The position numbers and the translations under genes are program-made. The notes below the pieces were generated by a model. The model was not told where the DNA came from and made no database searches. It saw only the letters and a list, made by a program, of their open reading frames with translations. DNA of 64,000 nucleotides from DATHAP01 sp963762865 (GTDB lineage Bacteria; Actinomycetota; Actinomycetes; JACCUZ01), in NCBI GenBank assembly GCA_963762865.1, contig CAVXNC010000003.1, positions 1-64,000 on the forward strand, given 5' to 3'. This document shows, piece by piece, positions 45,207 through 54,635 of the stretch. Within the stretch, counting starts at the first letter, position 1; each line of letters begins with the position of its first letter.

Positions 45207-45581
45207 TCAGCGCACTGTTTGCGCCTTCGAGCCGTGCTGGTTGATGGCTGCGAGGAAGGCCCGGCCGGCGGCCTCCACCACGTCCGTGGACGACGCTGTG
45301 ACCGCTACCCGGCGGCCCGGCATCTCTACGTCGAGCTCGACTTCGCCGACGGCCTCGCTTCCAGGGCCGACCGAGTATGCGCGGAACGCGACTACTCGCG
45401 CCGCCACCCCTGTGGCCTTTGAGATCGAGTCGCAGACGGCGTCGATAAGCCCATTACCGGACCCCTCGGCGTGCACTTGCTCCCCTTGGCGGGTCAGCTG
45501 CACGCTGGCCCGCGGCCCGTCCTGCGATCCCCCGGCGTACGTGATCGTGTCGAACTGCCAGCTGGTCGATGGTTCGGTCAT
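45207..45581 (-). CDS. stand-alone LeuA-type regulatory (dimerisation) domain protein
   Basis: A 124-residue protein that aligns in pattern with the C-terminal allosteric domain of 2-isopropylmalate synthase (LeuA dimer domain): RASVQLTRQGEQVHAEGSGN, then GLIDAVCDSISKATGV and VGEVELDVEMPGRRVAVTAS, ending AAGRAFLAAINQ. The catalytic TIM barrel is absent. It could be a leucine-binding regulator, a LeuA remnant, or a domain repurposed for another ligand. The ATG at 45581 has an AGGAG ribosome-binding site. A Met 39 bases upstream lacks one. Confidence 0.75.
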   Translation of the reverse strand: MTEPSTSWQFDTITYAGGSQDGPRASVQLTRQGEQVHAEGSGNGLIDAVCDSISKATGVAARVVAFRAYSVGPGSEAVGEVELDVEMPGRRVAVTASSTDVVEAAGRAFLAAINQHGSKAQTVR

Positions 45582-45659
45582 GCGGGCTCCTGGGTCGAGC
45601 GGAGCGTCGGCTCGGTTCATGGCAGCATAAGGCGCCGTCGATCGGTCGGGGGAGCCCGG

Positions 45660-47177
45660 TCACGCCGGCGGCAGGCTGCTCATGAGCTGCGCGGCGTCGT
45701 CGTTCTCGGGGTCGAGGTCGAGGGCGCGTCGAAGGACACTCCTCGCCAGGTCGAGCTCCCCGTCCACCTGATGGGCCCATCCGGTAGCCGTCAGGGCGAC
45801 GGATGAGTCCGGACGCAACGCTGCCCACAGTTGCAGGAGGGGCCAGACCAAGCTCGTCCGGTGCAGCTCGATCGCTCCCCACACGGCGTCGACGAACCCT
45901 TCGTCGTCGAGGTCGAACTCGGCCGGCTCGACCGCGGCCAGTCGGTGGAACGCCGCCGCTGCGGCGTCCGGCCCCGACGTCGTCAACGTCTCGGCGACCG
46001 GGCCGGCGACCGGAGGCAGCAAGGTGTGCAGTGCCGGCACGCCCTCGCCCAGGTCCTCGGGCTTCTCACCGGAGGTCACCGCGAGGTCGGGGTCGTTGAG
46101 GGCGATGTCGAGTGCTGCCGCGGCGATAGCGGAGGTGGGGACGGTGTTGGAGTTGGCCAGCACGACGACCCCGGTCCGCTGCTCAGGCACCAGCACGAGC
46201 TTCGACCCGAACCCCGGGTCCGCACCGCCGTGGCTCAGCGTCCGGTGCCCGCGGTAGCTGCCCACGGCCCAGCCGAGCGCCATGGCCTCCTCCCACGGGG
46301 GGCGACCCACGGGCACGACCGGCTGCCACATCAGGTCGATCAGCCCGGAGTCCAGCCGTGCCCACTGCCCGCCGGCACCCGCCGCCGCCTCTGCCGGTTC
46401 GAAGTGGGCCACCATCCAGCGACACATCTCGACCAGGTTGGAGTGCAGAGTCGAGCTGGGGGCATGGCGCCTGGTGTACGGATACGCGCCCTCGGGCACC
46501 GACAGAGGCATCCCCACGTGCGGTGAGGCAGCCAGCTCCGCTGGCACCTCGCCGCGCAGGAACGTGCTGTTCCGCATCCCGAGTGGGGTCAGGACCTGCT
46601 GCCGCATGGCGTCCTCGAACGTCGCGCCCGTGACTCTGGACAGCAGCAGCCCGAGAAGCTCGAACCCGGCATTGGAGTAGGAGAACGCCGCGCCGGGCTC
46701 CGCCTTCAGCCGCCAGCCCGACAGGCTGCCCGCGAACTCGCTGAGGGCGTCGTCGCCCATCTGAGGGTCGTGCCAGCCGTAGTCCATGACGTCGGGGAGA
46801 CCGCTCGAGTGGGTCAACAGACGCCGGGCTGTGACCTCCGCTGCCCGGCCGTCGGCCAGCGTGAACTCAGGCACCCAGTCGGTGATCGGAGCATCCAGAT
46901 CGAGCACTGGTTCACCCGCGCCACGAGCGGTCGCCAGTGACACGATCGCGGTCGCGACGAAGGGCTTGGACACCGACGCCAGGTGGAACATCGTCTCGGG
47001 TGTGACCGACGCACCGTTCCCGACGTCACGGACGCCGAACCCACGCGAGACGACCTCCTCCTCGCGCACCACCGCAACGGCCAGGCCTGCCACGTCGTGC
47101 GAGCCGAGGAAGGTCTCGACCAGGGGCCACAAGCCTTCCTCAACACGCCCCCGAAGGCGCCCCGTACCCCGGTCCAC
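45660..47177 (-). CDS. serine hydrolase, beta-lactamase/class C PBP fold
   Basis: A 505-residue protein of the beta-lactamase (class C/esterase) family. The SxxK motif is FHLASVSKPFVATAIVSLAT, the YxN motif AFSYSNAGFELLGLLLSRV, and the third motif HGG in GHRTLSHGGADPGFGSKL. About 130 residues follow the domain with a TPR-like end (LDLARSVLRRALDLDPENDD). No signal peptide is visible, unlike the similar protein at 48195-49871. TAGGGT six bases before the GTG at 47177 implies its own leaderless promoter, although it follows the RpiR gene by 57 bp on the same strand. It may cleave D-amino-acid or muropeptide esters. Confidence 0.88.
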   Translation of the reverse strand: MDRGTGRLRGRVEEGLWPLVETFLGSHDVAGLAVAVVREEEVVSRGFGVRDVGNGASVTPETMFHLASVSKPFVATAIVSLATARGAGEPVLDLDAPITDWVPEFTLADGRAAEVTARRLLTHSSGLPDVMDYGWHDPQMGDDALSEFAGSLSGWRLKAEPGAAFSYSNAGFELLGLLLSRVTGATFEDAMRQQVLTPLGMRNSTFLRGEVPAELAASPHVGMPLSVPEGAYPYTRRHAPSSTLHSNLVEMCRWMVAHFEPAEAAAGAGGQWARLDSGLIDLMWQPVVPVGRPPWEEAMALGWAVGSYRGHRTLSHGGADPGFGSKLVLVPEQRTGVVVLANSNTVPTSAIAAAALDIALNDPDLAVTSGEKPEDLGEGVPALHTLLPPVAGPVAETLTTSGPDAAAAAFHRLAAVEPAEFDLDDEGFVDAVWGAIELHRTSLVWPLLQLWAALRPDSSVALTATGWAHQVDGELDLARSVLRRALDLDPENDDAAQLMSSLPPA

Positions 47178-47234
47178 GTCGCGACCCTACGCCGACCAGG
47201 AGTCGTTCCCTCGACGCGCGCGACCCCCAAGCAG

Positions 47235-48176
47235 CTATCGACTGCGCCTGGTGCTCCCGCCGCGGTCGCGCTTGACCCGGTGACCACTGACGGCGGCGAG
47301 CGTCGCCTCGAGCGCCGCTCGCGTCTCGGCGGTGGTCTGCTGGGCGACCCCGACGAACATGAAGTCGACCAGGGTCAGCTGCGCCAGGCGGCTCGCCATC
47401 GCGCCACTGCGGAACGTCGTCTCGCGCACGGCCGTGGTGAGCACGTGGTCAGCCATCTCGACGATGGGAGAGCGCGGGAAGTTGGTGAGGGCGACGGTGG
47501 TCGCTCCGCTCCGGCGGGCCTGAGCGAGCGCGTCGATGGTGTCGGAGGTGACACCGGTGTGCGAGATGCCGATCGCCACGTCGCCTGGCTGCAGCAGGGC
47601 GGCACTGGTCAGGGCGATGTGAGTGTCGGACCAGGCAAAGGCGATCTGGCCGATGCGGTGCAGCTTCTGCTGGAAGTCCATCGCCACGAACGCGCTGGCC
47701 CCTACGCCGTACACATCGATGCGGCGGGCGGCGACGAGGGCGTCGACCACTGCCTGCAACGCCGCGACGTCCAGGTGGGCGGCCGTCTCCTCGACCGCCC
47801 TCGCATCGGCGAAGGCGATCTTCTCGACGATCGCCGCGAGGTCGTCCCCCGGGCCGATGTCGCTGCCGACCACTCTCACGCCGTTGTCCGCACGGCCGGA
47901 CTCGGTGGCCAGGGTCAGACGGAGCTGCGGGTAGCCGGACAGGCCGAGGGTCCGGCAGAACCGGATGACCGTGGTCTCCGAGGTGCCGCACCTCTGCGCG
48001 AGCTCGGTGATCGTGCTGGCGGCGACCGCCCGCGGGTCCTCGAGCACCTCCTGCGCCACCCGCCGCTCGGAGCGCGACAGGGACGGCAGGATGGCGCGGA
48101 GCCGCACGGCCAGCGACGCGGGACCCTGGCCGTCAGGGATCGACGGAGTGGCGTCGACCTTCGCGGCTCCGGGCAT
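47235..48176 (-). CDS. MurR/RpiR-family transcriptional regulator
   Basis: A 313-residue regulator with an N-terminal HTH_6 domain (LAVRLRAILPSLSRSERRVA, then TSETTVIRFCRTLGLSGYPQ). The C-terminal SIS sugar-phosphate sensor domain carries RIDVYGVGASAFVAMDFQQK and VAIGISHTGVTSDTIDALAQ. MurR of E. coli and B. subtilis senses MurNAc-6-phosphate. The position beside NamZ, NagZ and an AmiE-like gene argues for the same signal here. TAATTT six bases before the ATG at 48176 gives it a private leaderless promoter within the operon. Confidence 0.9.
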   Translation of the reverse strand: MPGAAKVDATPSIPDGQGPASLAVRLRAILPSLSRSERRVAQEVLEDPRAVAASTITELAQRCGTSETTVIRFCRTLGLSGYPQLRLTLATESGRADNGVRVVGSDIGPGDDLAAIVEKIAFADARAVEETAAHLDVAALQAVVDALVAARRIDVYGVGASAFVAMDFQQKLHRIGQIAFAWSDTHIALTSAALLQPGDVAIGISHTGVTSDTIDALAQARRSGATTVALTNFPRSPIVEMADHVLTTAVRETTFRSGAMASRLAQLTLVDFMFVGVAQQTTAETRAALEATLAAVSGHRVKRDRGGSTRRSR

Positions 48177-48182
48177 GAAGGA

Positions 48183-48188
48183 AAATTA
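48183..48188 (-). promoter_or_regulatory. internal leaderless promoter of the RpiR gene
   Basis: On the minus strand TAATTT, the strongest -10 match in this locus, ends six bases before the RpiR ATG and lies in the 18-bp gap after the hydrolase gene. It would let the regulator be made independently of the hydrolase operon. Confidence 0.5.
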
Positions 48189-48194
48189 CCTCGG

Positions 48195-49871
48195 TCAGGT
48201 AGCCGACGCAGACCAACCGGCGAGCTGCACCGCATCGGCGTCCCGCTGTCGGGAGTCGTCGAAGAGGACGCCGCCTGGTGAGGTCACGCGGATGCCGTCG
48301 ACGTACACACCGCGGCCCTGGTACAGCGCGTCGGAGGCGTACCTCCACCGCAGGGTGACGGCACCGTCGAGCGCACCGAGGTTCACCGACTGGGAGCCCC
48401 ACTGCTTGCCGGACCAGCCGGACCAGCGCTGCAGCTCCTGCCAGGTGCTGCCGCCGTCCGACGAGGCCTCCAGCGTCACGACGTCGGTCTGCTCGGTGTC
48501 GTACCAGAGGTCGAAGGTCAGGCGGGACGGTGCACTGCTGAGCTGCACGGGCGTCGACAGCGTGACTGTGCGGGCATCGCCCACACCGGAGAACCAGGCC
48601 GTCTGACCCTCCCGCGGCCGCACCGGTAGAGCGAGCGCCATGTCCCGGGCGACCGCGCGCCGGGCCGGGTTGTTGCTGCCCCAGGTGCGGCTCGGGTGCA
48701 CGCGGTTCGTGAGCAGGATGACGAACGACCGGCTCGCCCGGTCGATGACGATCGAGGTGCCGGTGTACCCGGTGTGACCGGCTGTCTCGGGGCCAGAGAG
48801 CCCGTCCATGTACCACATCTGGTCGAGCTCGAAGCCGAGCCCGTGCGAGTTCCCCGGGAAGCCTGCGTTCTCGTTGTGCAGCAGGGCGTCGACCGAGTCC
48901 TCGGTGAGGATGCGCGTGTCGCCGTACGACCCGCCGTTGATGATCGTCTGGGCGAGGACGGCGAGGTCGTCTGCCGTGGAGAAGACCCCGGCATGCCCCG
49001 CGACGCCGTTCAGCGCCCAGGCGTTCTCGTCGTGCACACTGCCGCGGACCATGCCGCGTGGCGGCGCGGTCTGGTACTCCGTCGCGGCGATCCGGTCGAG
49101 CTCGGACGCCGGCGGGTTGTAGCCGGTGTCGCGCATCCCGAGCGGCCCGGTTACCCGGTCGTGGACCACGCGGTCCAGGGGTTGGCCGGTGGCGAGCTCG
49201 ACCAGCTTGCCGGCCGTGATCATGTTCAGATCGGAGTAGAGGTACTTGCTGCCCGGCGGGTTCACCAGGTTCGCCTCGTACACCGCCTGGATGCGTTCCT
49301 CCGGCGTCGGGTACTTGCTCCACAGCGGGAGCCAGGCAGGAAATCCCGAGGTGTGGGTGAGCAGCTGGCGCACGGTCACGGCCTGCTTGCCGTTGGTGGC
49401 GAAAGCCGGGATGTACGACGCGACCGTACGGTCCAGGTCGATCGTGCCCGCCTCGACCTGCTGTACGAGGGCGATGGCGGTGAACAGCTTCGACACCGAC
49501 GCGAGGTCGAAGATGGTGTCGGTGCGGGCGGGTACCCACTGGTCACGCGGCAGCTCTGTGCCGTCACCGTCGGCATAGCGCAGGGCATAGCCCGCAGCCG
49601 CCCGTTGCACCACGTAGCCGTCGTGCCCGGCCAGCACCACCCCGCCGGCGTAGAGCGGCCGGGTCGGCGATGGGTTCAGGTACGACCGGAGGTCGGTCTC
49701 CATGGCGTCGATGGGCGCCGTCACCAGTCCGGCCTGCTGCGGCGTCCCGTCCCGGAGCACCCTCGAGATCGGGTCGCCGGCAGTCGACCCGCCCGCCGTG
49801 GTGACTGTCAGGGTCGACGCTAGGAGCGTCGCCGTGACGAGAGCGACGGCGCGTGTTGCCCCCGACCTCAT
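48195..49871 (-). CDS. secreted serine hydrolase, AmiE/YbbE-like beta-lactamase family
   Basis: A 558-residue exported enzyme of the penicillin-binding/beta-lactamase fold. The signal peptide is AVALVTATLLASTLTVTTAG. Motifs are SxxK in IFDLASVSKLFTAIALVQQV, YxN-like YSDLN in YLYSDLNMITAGKLV and HTG in GHTGYTGTSIVID. A C-terminal carbohydrate-binding-like beta domain of about 150 residues follows (LTFDLWYDTEQTDVVTLEAS). In B. subtilis the equivalent slot beside NagZ and NamZ holds YbbE/AmiE, which removes the peptide from MurNAc. That role is inferred here. The ATG overlaps the NamZ stop as TGATG. Confidence 0.88.
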   Translation of the reverse strand: MRSGATRAVALVTATLLASTLTVTTAGGSTAGDPISRVLRDGTPQQAGLVTAPIDAMETDLRSYLNPSPTRPLYAGGVVLAGHDGYVVQRAAAGYALRYADGDGTELPRDQWVPARTDTIFDLASVSKLFTAIALVQQVEAGTIDLDRTVASYIPAFATNGKQAVTVRQLLTHTSGFPAWLPLWSKYPTPEERIQAVYEANLVNPPGSKYLYSDLNMITAGKLVELATGQPLDRVVHDRVTGPLGMRDTGYNPPASELDRIAATEYQTAPPRGMVRGSVHDENAWALNGVAGHAGVFSTADDLAVLAQTIINGGSYGDTRILTEDSVDALLHNENAGFPGNSHGLGFELDQMWYMDGLSGPETAGHTGYTGTSIVIDRASRSFVILLTNRVHPSRTWGSNNPARRAVARDMALALPVRPREGQTAWFSGVGDARTVTLSTPVQLSSAPSRLTFDLWYDTEQTDVVTLEASSDGGSTWQELQRWSGWSGKQWGSQSVNLGALDGAVTLRWRYASDALYQGRGVYVDGIRVTSPGGVLFDDSRQRDADAVQLAGWSASAT

Positions 49872-51214
49872 CACTGTGGCCCGTCGTACCCGTACAGCAG
49901 GTGCTCTCGACGTTTGCGGTCGAACGCGGCCAGCTCGCCCCGCCAGGCCGCCACGACCTCTCCGGCCGACGCGCCGGCGTCGACCATCGTCCGGAACCTC
50001 GTCGAGCCGGTCAGCTTGTCGATCCAGTTGTCCGAGCGCCAGGCGAAGGCAGATCCGTAGATCTTCTTGGCCGCCACGATCATCGCGGTGCCGGTGCGCA
50101 GGGCGTCGAAGGAGGACGGGTCGGTCGCCTGCAGCTGCACGCCGGCGCACGCGGTGTTGACGTGCTTGGAGAACGTCGGCGTGAAGTAGGCCTCCCGGAT
50201 CAGCACTCCCGGATGTGCCTGGTCGCGCAGCTCCTCCGCCCACCGCTCGTCGACGTACGGTGCGCCGACCAGCTCGAACGGGCGAGTCGTTCCCCGGCCC
50301 TCGGACAGGTTGGTGCCTTCGAACATGCAGGTGCCGGGGTAGACCAGCGCGGTGTCGGGGGTCGGCATGTTGGGCGACGGCAGGACCCAGGGCAGCCCGG
50401 TGTCGGCGTACGCCTGCCGGCGGTCCCAACCACGCATCCGCACCACGTCGACCTGCAGCGGCTGGTCCGTCTCGTCCGGGAGGTACTCGGCGGCGAAGAG
50501 CAGAGCCAGCTCGCCGACGGTCATGGCGTGCTGCTGGCAGATCTCGCGACGCCCGACGAACGTCGCGAACGCCCGGTCGAGCACCGGGCCACGCGGCGTG
50601 CGTCCGGTTGTCGGGTTGGGCCGGTCCAGCACGACGAAGCGCTTGCCGGTCACGGCAGCCGCGACCATGCAGTCGTACATCGTCCAGATGTAGGTGTAGA
50701 ACCGCGCACCGGCGTCCTGGATGTCGAAGACCATCGTGTCCACGCCGGATCGACGGACGATGTCGGCCAGCGCATCACCGCTCTTCAGATAGGTGTCCCA
50801 GACCGTCAGCCCGGTGCGCTCGTCGACGTAGCTGCCCTCAGAGCCGCCGGCCTGGGCCGTGCCGCGGAAGCCGTGCTCCGGTCCGAAGACGGCCACCAGG
50901 TCGACCTGGTCCGACGCCGCCATCACGTCGACCTCGTGGGTGAAGTCGGGCAGGACCCCGGTCGGGTTGGTGACGATGCCCACCTTCTGCCCGCGGAGCA
51001 CGTCGTAGCCGCTGGCGATCAGCTCCTGGATCCCGGTACGCACCGGCCCGCCGGCGCTGGGCACGGTGGCCGCTGCGGCCCTTCCGGCCAGTGTCGGGCC
51101 GGCGGCAACTCCTGCGGCCGCGGCACCGAGGGCGCCGAGGAAGCCCCTGCGGCCGAGGCCGAGCGGCCGGGCGTCCGTGTCGGTCGGGTCGGTCATGTCG
51201 TGCTCCTGACTCAT
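49871..51214 (-). CDS. namZ: exo-beta-N-acetylmuramidase NamZ (DUF1343)
   Basis: A 447-residue DUF1343 protein. The B. subtilis family member NamZ cleaves non-reducing-end MurNAc from peptidoglycan fragments. The N-terminus has a twin-arginine-like signal (LGLGRRGFLGALGAAAAGVA), so export is expected. Family blocks are VGIVTNPTGVLPDFTHEVDV, VFGPEHGFRGTAQAGG, VFDIQDAGARFYTYIWTMYD and TNLSEGRGTTRPFELVGAP. The ATG at 51214 overlaps the NagZ stop (ATGA). A second ATG at 51196 with an AGGAG ribosome-binding site is an equally plausible start and still leaves the signal intact. Confidence 0.93.
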   Translation of the reverse strand: MSQEHDMTDPTDTDARPLGLGRRGFLGALGAAAAGVAAGPTLAGRAAAATVPSAGGPVRTGIQELIASGYDVLRGQKVGIVTNPTGVLPDFTHEVDVMAASDQVDLVAVFGPEHGFRGTAQAGGSEGSYVDERTGLTVWDTYLKSGDALADIVRRSGVDTMVFDIQDAGARFYTYIWTMYDCMVAAAVTGKRFVVLDRPNPTTGRTPRGPVLDRAFATFVGRREICQQHAMTVGELALLFAAEYLPDETDQPLQVDVVRMRGWDRRQAYADTGLPWVLPSPNMPTPDTALVYPGTCMFEGTNLSEGRGTTRPFELVGAPYVDERWAEELRDQAHPGVLIREAYFTPTFSKHVNTACAGVQLQATDPSSFDALRTGTAMIVAAKKIYGSAFAWRSDNWIDKLTGSTRFRTMVDAGASAGEVVAAWRGELAAFDRKRREHLLYGYDGPQ

Positions 51215-52998
51215 GACGTGGTCGTGAGGCCGTGGCCGAACGGGTACAGCGTCGCGCCCGGGTCAGCGGCGGTCGGGACGGAGACGGGCAACAGGCCCGC
51301 GGGCTGGACCTCGCCGAAGAGCACCCGGGTGAGCGACTCGACGGAGATCGCGGTGGTGGAGTACGTCGCGAGATAGGTCGGCGCGTCGGTGAAGTACGCG
51401 ATGTCGTACGGGTCGCGCACGGCCACCACGACGACCGGCTTCCCGGTGGCCAGCAGCTGCGTGACCAGCTCCTGCTGGCCGGTACTCGTCCAGGCCTTGT
51501 TGGTCGCGACGACGACCTGGTCGCTGGCCTGCGCCTGCGCCACGGCAGCGGCGATGGTCGTGTCAGTCGGCGCAGTCCCGGTGTTGTACGCCGTCGCGGC
51601 CGGCCCGCGGGCGGAGATCCGCTCGGCAAGGCCGGGAGTGACGCTGGCACCAGTGACGAGGATCTTCTGGGCGCCCTTGGCGAGCGGCAGCGCGTCGGCG
51701 TCGTCCTTGACCAGCGTGACAGTGGCGTCGGTGATCTCCTGGGCCCGCTGCTGGTGCGCATCGGTGCCCACCACGGAGCTGATCGCGGACCCGTCGACGA
51801 ACACGTTCTTCGGCTTGAAGAGACCGCGCGACATCTTCAGCTGCAGCACCCGCTGCACCGACTCGTCGATGCGCTCCTCGGTGAGCTCACCGTCGCGCAC
51901 GGCCTTGAGCACGGCGTTGTAGGCGATGTCCAGCTGGCCGGGGGCCGGCATCAGCAGCTGGTCGACACCGGCCTTCAGCGCCAGCACCGGGATGCGGGCG
52001 TCGCCGAAGCCGGCGCGCACGCCCTGCATGGTCAGCGCGTCGGTGATGACCACACCGTCGTAGCCCATCTCGCCCCGCAGGATGTCCGTGATGATCGGCT
52101 TCGAGAGGGTGGCCGGCACCCCCGACGGGTCGAGCGCCGGGACGACGATGTGCGCCGTCATGATCGTGTCGATGCCACGGTTGATCGCGGCCCGGAACGG
52201 CGGGGCGTCGATGCTCTCCCACTCCGCGCGGGTGTGGTTGATGATCGGCACGCCGTAGTGGCTGTCGGTCGCCGTGTCGCCGTGGCCCGGGAAGTGCTTC
52301 GCGGTGGCCGCCACGTCGGCGCTCTGGTAGCCGTCGACGCTCGCCGACACCATGTCGGACACCAGCGTCGGGTCGGATCCGAACGACCGCACACCGATGA
52401 CCGGGTTCTGCGCGTTCACGTTGACGTCGGCCACGGGTGCGAAGTTCTGGTTGATGCCCAGCGCCCGCAGCTCCTGGCCGCTGATCTGGGCCGCGTCGTA
52501 GGCGTTGGGCACGCTGCGTCCCGCGCCCAGCGCCATGTTGCCGGGCAGCTGGGTGGCCGGCGGTCCGACCCGGGTGACTACTCCGTGCTCCTGGTCCGTG
52601 CTGATCAGCAGGGGGATGCCGGACGGCTGCGAGGTCGCCACCTGCTGCAGGCCGTTGGACAGTCCCGCGATCTGCTCGGGGTTCGCGACGTTGTTCGACC
52701 AGGCGAAATAGATGACGCCACCGACGTGGTACTTCTCGATCAGCTCCTGGCCGTTCGCGACGCCGAGATCCTGCTCGTTGTGCGCGACGTCGACCGGGTC
52801 GGTCGTGTCGGCGGTCTGCCCGTAGGCGTAGGTGACGAAGAGCTGCCCGACCTTCTCCTCCAGCGTCATCCGGTTGATGATCTGGTCGATCCGGTCGCTG
52901 CTGCTGGCCGCCGCCGGTCCACCCAGAGAGGTCACAGCGACCGAACAGGCAACGAGCAGCAGGAGCAGCGGTCGGAGTCGGGCGCGGATCTCGGGCAA
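51211..52998 (-). CDS. nagZ: glycoside hydrolase family 3 beta-N-acetylglucosaminidase (NagZ-like)
   Basis: A 595-residue secreted GH3 enzyme that should remove GlcNAc from GlcNAc-MurNAc units. The signal peptide is PLLLLLVACSVAVTSLGGPA. The NagZ general acid/base dyad lies in ATAKHFPGHGDTATDSHYGV (Asp and His). The nucleophile Asp is in GYDGVVITDALTMQGVRAGF. A C-terminal GH3-C domain follows from about 380, as in two-domain Gram-positive NagZ. The TTG start has a GGAGG ribosome-binding site. It is the first gene of the leftward salvage operon. NamZ needs its product, since GlcNAc must be removed before MurNAc is terminal. Confidence 0.93.
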   Translation of the reverse strand: MPEIRARLRPLLLLLVACSVAVTSLGGPAAASSSDRIDQIINRMTLEEKVGQLFVTYAYGQTADTTDPVDVAHNEQDLGVANGQELIEKYHVGGVIYFAWSNNVANPEQIAGLSNGLQQVATSQPSGIPLLISTDQEHGVVTRVGPPATQLPGNMALGAGRSVPNAYDAAQISGQELRALGINQNFAPVADVNVNAQNPVIGVRSFGSDPTLVSDMVSASVDGYQSADVAATAKHFPGHGDTATDSHYGVPIINHTRAEWESIDAPPFRAAINRGIDTIMTAHIVVPALDPSGVPATLSKPIITDILRGEMGYDGVVITDALTMQGVRAGFGDARIPVLALKAGVDQLLMPAPGQLDIAYNAVLKAVRDGELTEERIDESVQRVLQLKMSRGLFKPKNVFVDGSAISSVVGTDAHQQRAQEITDATVTLVKDDADALPLAKGAQKILVTGASVTPGLAERISARGPAATAYNTGTAPTDTTIAAAVAQAQASDQVVVATNKAWTSTGQQELVTQLLATGKPVVVVAVRDPYDIAYFTDAPTYLATYSTTAISVESLTRVLFGEVQPAGLLPVSVPTAADPGATLYPFGHGLTTTS

Positions 52999-53101
52999 GG
53001 GTGCCTCCAGGAGCGAGGGGAGCGCGCCGGACGGCGCGAGTCATCGACGACGACGGGCGGGCCTCTCCGAAACCCAGCAACGGAATCTCGACGCGAAACG
53101 A

Positions 53102-53131
53102 AACTTAGCTACGTACGGCGACCGGGGTCAA
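53102..53131 (-). promoter_or_regulatory. candidate promoter of the nagZ operon
   Basis: On the minus strand TTGACC (complement of 53126-53131), 18 bases and TAAGTT (complement of 53102-53107). Just upstream, GTCAA recurs three times on the plus strand at 7-8-base spacing (53127-53146), which may be regulator half-sites. The 281-base divergent gap 52999-53279 otherwise holds only the leader and the operator listed next. Confidence 0.5.
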
Positions 53132-53188
53132 CGGTCAAATCGTCAAGAAAGGGAGAAATCAGACCTGGCCGAGCGCCCGGTAGGATTG

Positions 53189-53205
53189 TTTGTAGTACAT
53201 ACGAA
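53189..53205. promoter_or_regulatory. candidate ROK/RpiR operator, GTA-N5-TAC dyad
   Basis: TTTGTA-N5-TACGAA lies between the divergent nagZ and ROK genes. Its arms match except for one base (TTtGTA/TACgAA). The same core occurs at 54636-54656. Confidence 0.5.
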
Positions 53206-53279
53206 CCACGGAGTCCGCAACGGGTGGCTCCACGTCGGCCGGCAGCCGGCACTGCTCGCAGCGACGAAGGGCAACGCAG

Positions 53280-54557
53280 ATGGGCGATGTTTCTGCCGAA
53301 GCGATGGCGGCTTCGCGCGCTAGCGGCTTCGCGGTTGCTCCTCGGCAGATCCCTCAACCCGGTCGGACCCGTGGGTCGGCGCGCCAGTCGGCGATGCTGT
53401 CCTCCTCCCGGGCCGGCGAGGTCAACCGCGCTCGGGTGCTGAAGACGCTCTACGCCAACGGCCCGTTGGCCCGGCCGGAGCTCGCGCGGCTGACCGGCTC
53501 CACCCGGGCGACGATCGGTCAGATCGTCCAGCCGTTTCTCGATGAAGGGCTGCTCGAGGAGCAGGCACCGCTGGCCAGCGGGGCACGTGGTGGCAAGCGG
53601 GCGAGACCGGTCTGGTTCTCCAGCGCCGGATGGCCGGTCGGCGCAGTTCTCATGCTCCCTGACGGCGCGGAGGCTGCCGTGGTCACGGCCGGCGGGGAGG
53701 TCACGTCGAGGGCCGCCATCCGGGTTCGCCCGACCAAGAAGAACCACGACCTGATCGCCGGTCGGTTGACCAGCCTGTTGCGGGAGGTCACGGCGAACGC
53801 CGCATCGCCTCTGCGCGGCATCGGCATCGCCGTCGCCGGGATGGTCGACACGGAGACGGGCCAGATCGTGCGGTCGGACCACGCTCCAGGGTTCAACGGC
53901 CTCGCGGTAGGCCCGCTGATTGCAGAGAGTCTCGGCGTGCCGACCTTCGTCGACCTGCAACCTCGCGCCCAGGCGCTCGGAGACATGCTGTTCGGTGCGG
54001 GCCGAGGCGAGTCGTCGTACTGCTCGCTCTACGTCGGGGAAGGCATCGGCGCCGGGTTCATCTTCGACGGCGCCCTGCACCGCGGAGCTCGGGGCGCCGG
54101 GGGCGAGGTCGGCCACACGATCATCGACCGAGACGGCCCTCCCTGCGAGTGTGGGCTCACCGGGTGCTGGGAGGCGTTGGCCGCAACCAGATGGCTTCGC
54201 GAGGAGGCCGCCGTACGAGGCCTACCTCAGGCGAAGACCATCGGAGCGGCACGGCTGTCGGCTCTTGCACCACAGAACACGGCCGCCGCGGCACTGCTCG
54301 AGGACTACGCGGCGAACATCGGCGTCGGGATCGCGAACCTGCAACAGATTCTCGGCATCGGGCTGTTCATCGTGCACGGTGAGCCGGTCGGCGGTGGCGA
54401 AGCACTGCGATCCGCGATCGAGAACCACGTTCGCCGCCAGGCTTTCGCTCACCCGGGCGGGGAACCGCACGTCGTGTTCGCCGACCCCGACGACTACGCG
54501 ACACTGCGGGGCGCCGCGAGCATCGTGCTCTCCCGGTCGCTCGACGTGGCCTTCTGA
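53280..54557 (+). CDS. ROK family transcriptional regulator (NagC-like)
   Basis: A 425-residue ROK repressor. The N-terminal winged helix is VLKTLYANGPLARPELARLT, then GSTRATIGQIVQPFLDEGLL. The ROK sugar-kinase-like domain has the zinc motif CECGLTGCWEALAA and YVGEGIGAGFIFDGALHRGA with GAGGEVGHTIID. NagC and related proteins of this fold sense GlcNAc-6-P or GlcNAc. The gene is divergent from nagZ, so it is the natural local regulator. The ATG at 53280 has a weak ribosome-binding site (GAAGGG at about 8 bases). Two further ATG or TTG starts within 40 codons could be used. Confidence 0.9.
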   Translation: MGDVSAEAMAASRASGFAVAPRQIPQPGRTRGSARQSAMLSSSRAGEVNRARVLKTLYANGPLARPELARLTGSTRATIGQIVQPFLDEGLLEEQAPLASGARGGKRARPVWFSSAGWPVGAVLMLPDGAEAAVVTAGGEVTSRAAIRVRPTKKNHDLIAGRLTSLLREVTANAASPLRGIGIAVAGMVDTETGQIVRSDHAPGFNGLAVGPLIAESLGVPTFVDLQPRAQALGDMLFGAGRGESSYCSLYVGEGIGAGFIFDGALHRGARGAGGEVGHTIIDRDGPPCECGLTGCWEALAATRWLREEAAVRGLPQAKTIGAARLSALAPQNTAAAALLEDYAANIGVGIANLQQILGIGLFIVHGEPVGGGEALRSAIENHVRRQAFAHPGGEPHVVFADPDDYATLRGAASIVLSRSLDVAF

Positions 54558-54635
54558 CCGCTCCCCCGCAGGTCGAGAACGGCCTCCCACCGCGGCCCGG
54601 CCTGGCTGAGACCTATTGACCCACCTGCGTTCGCA

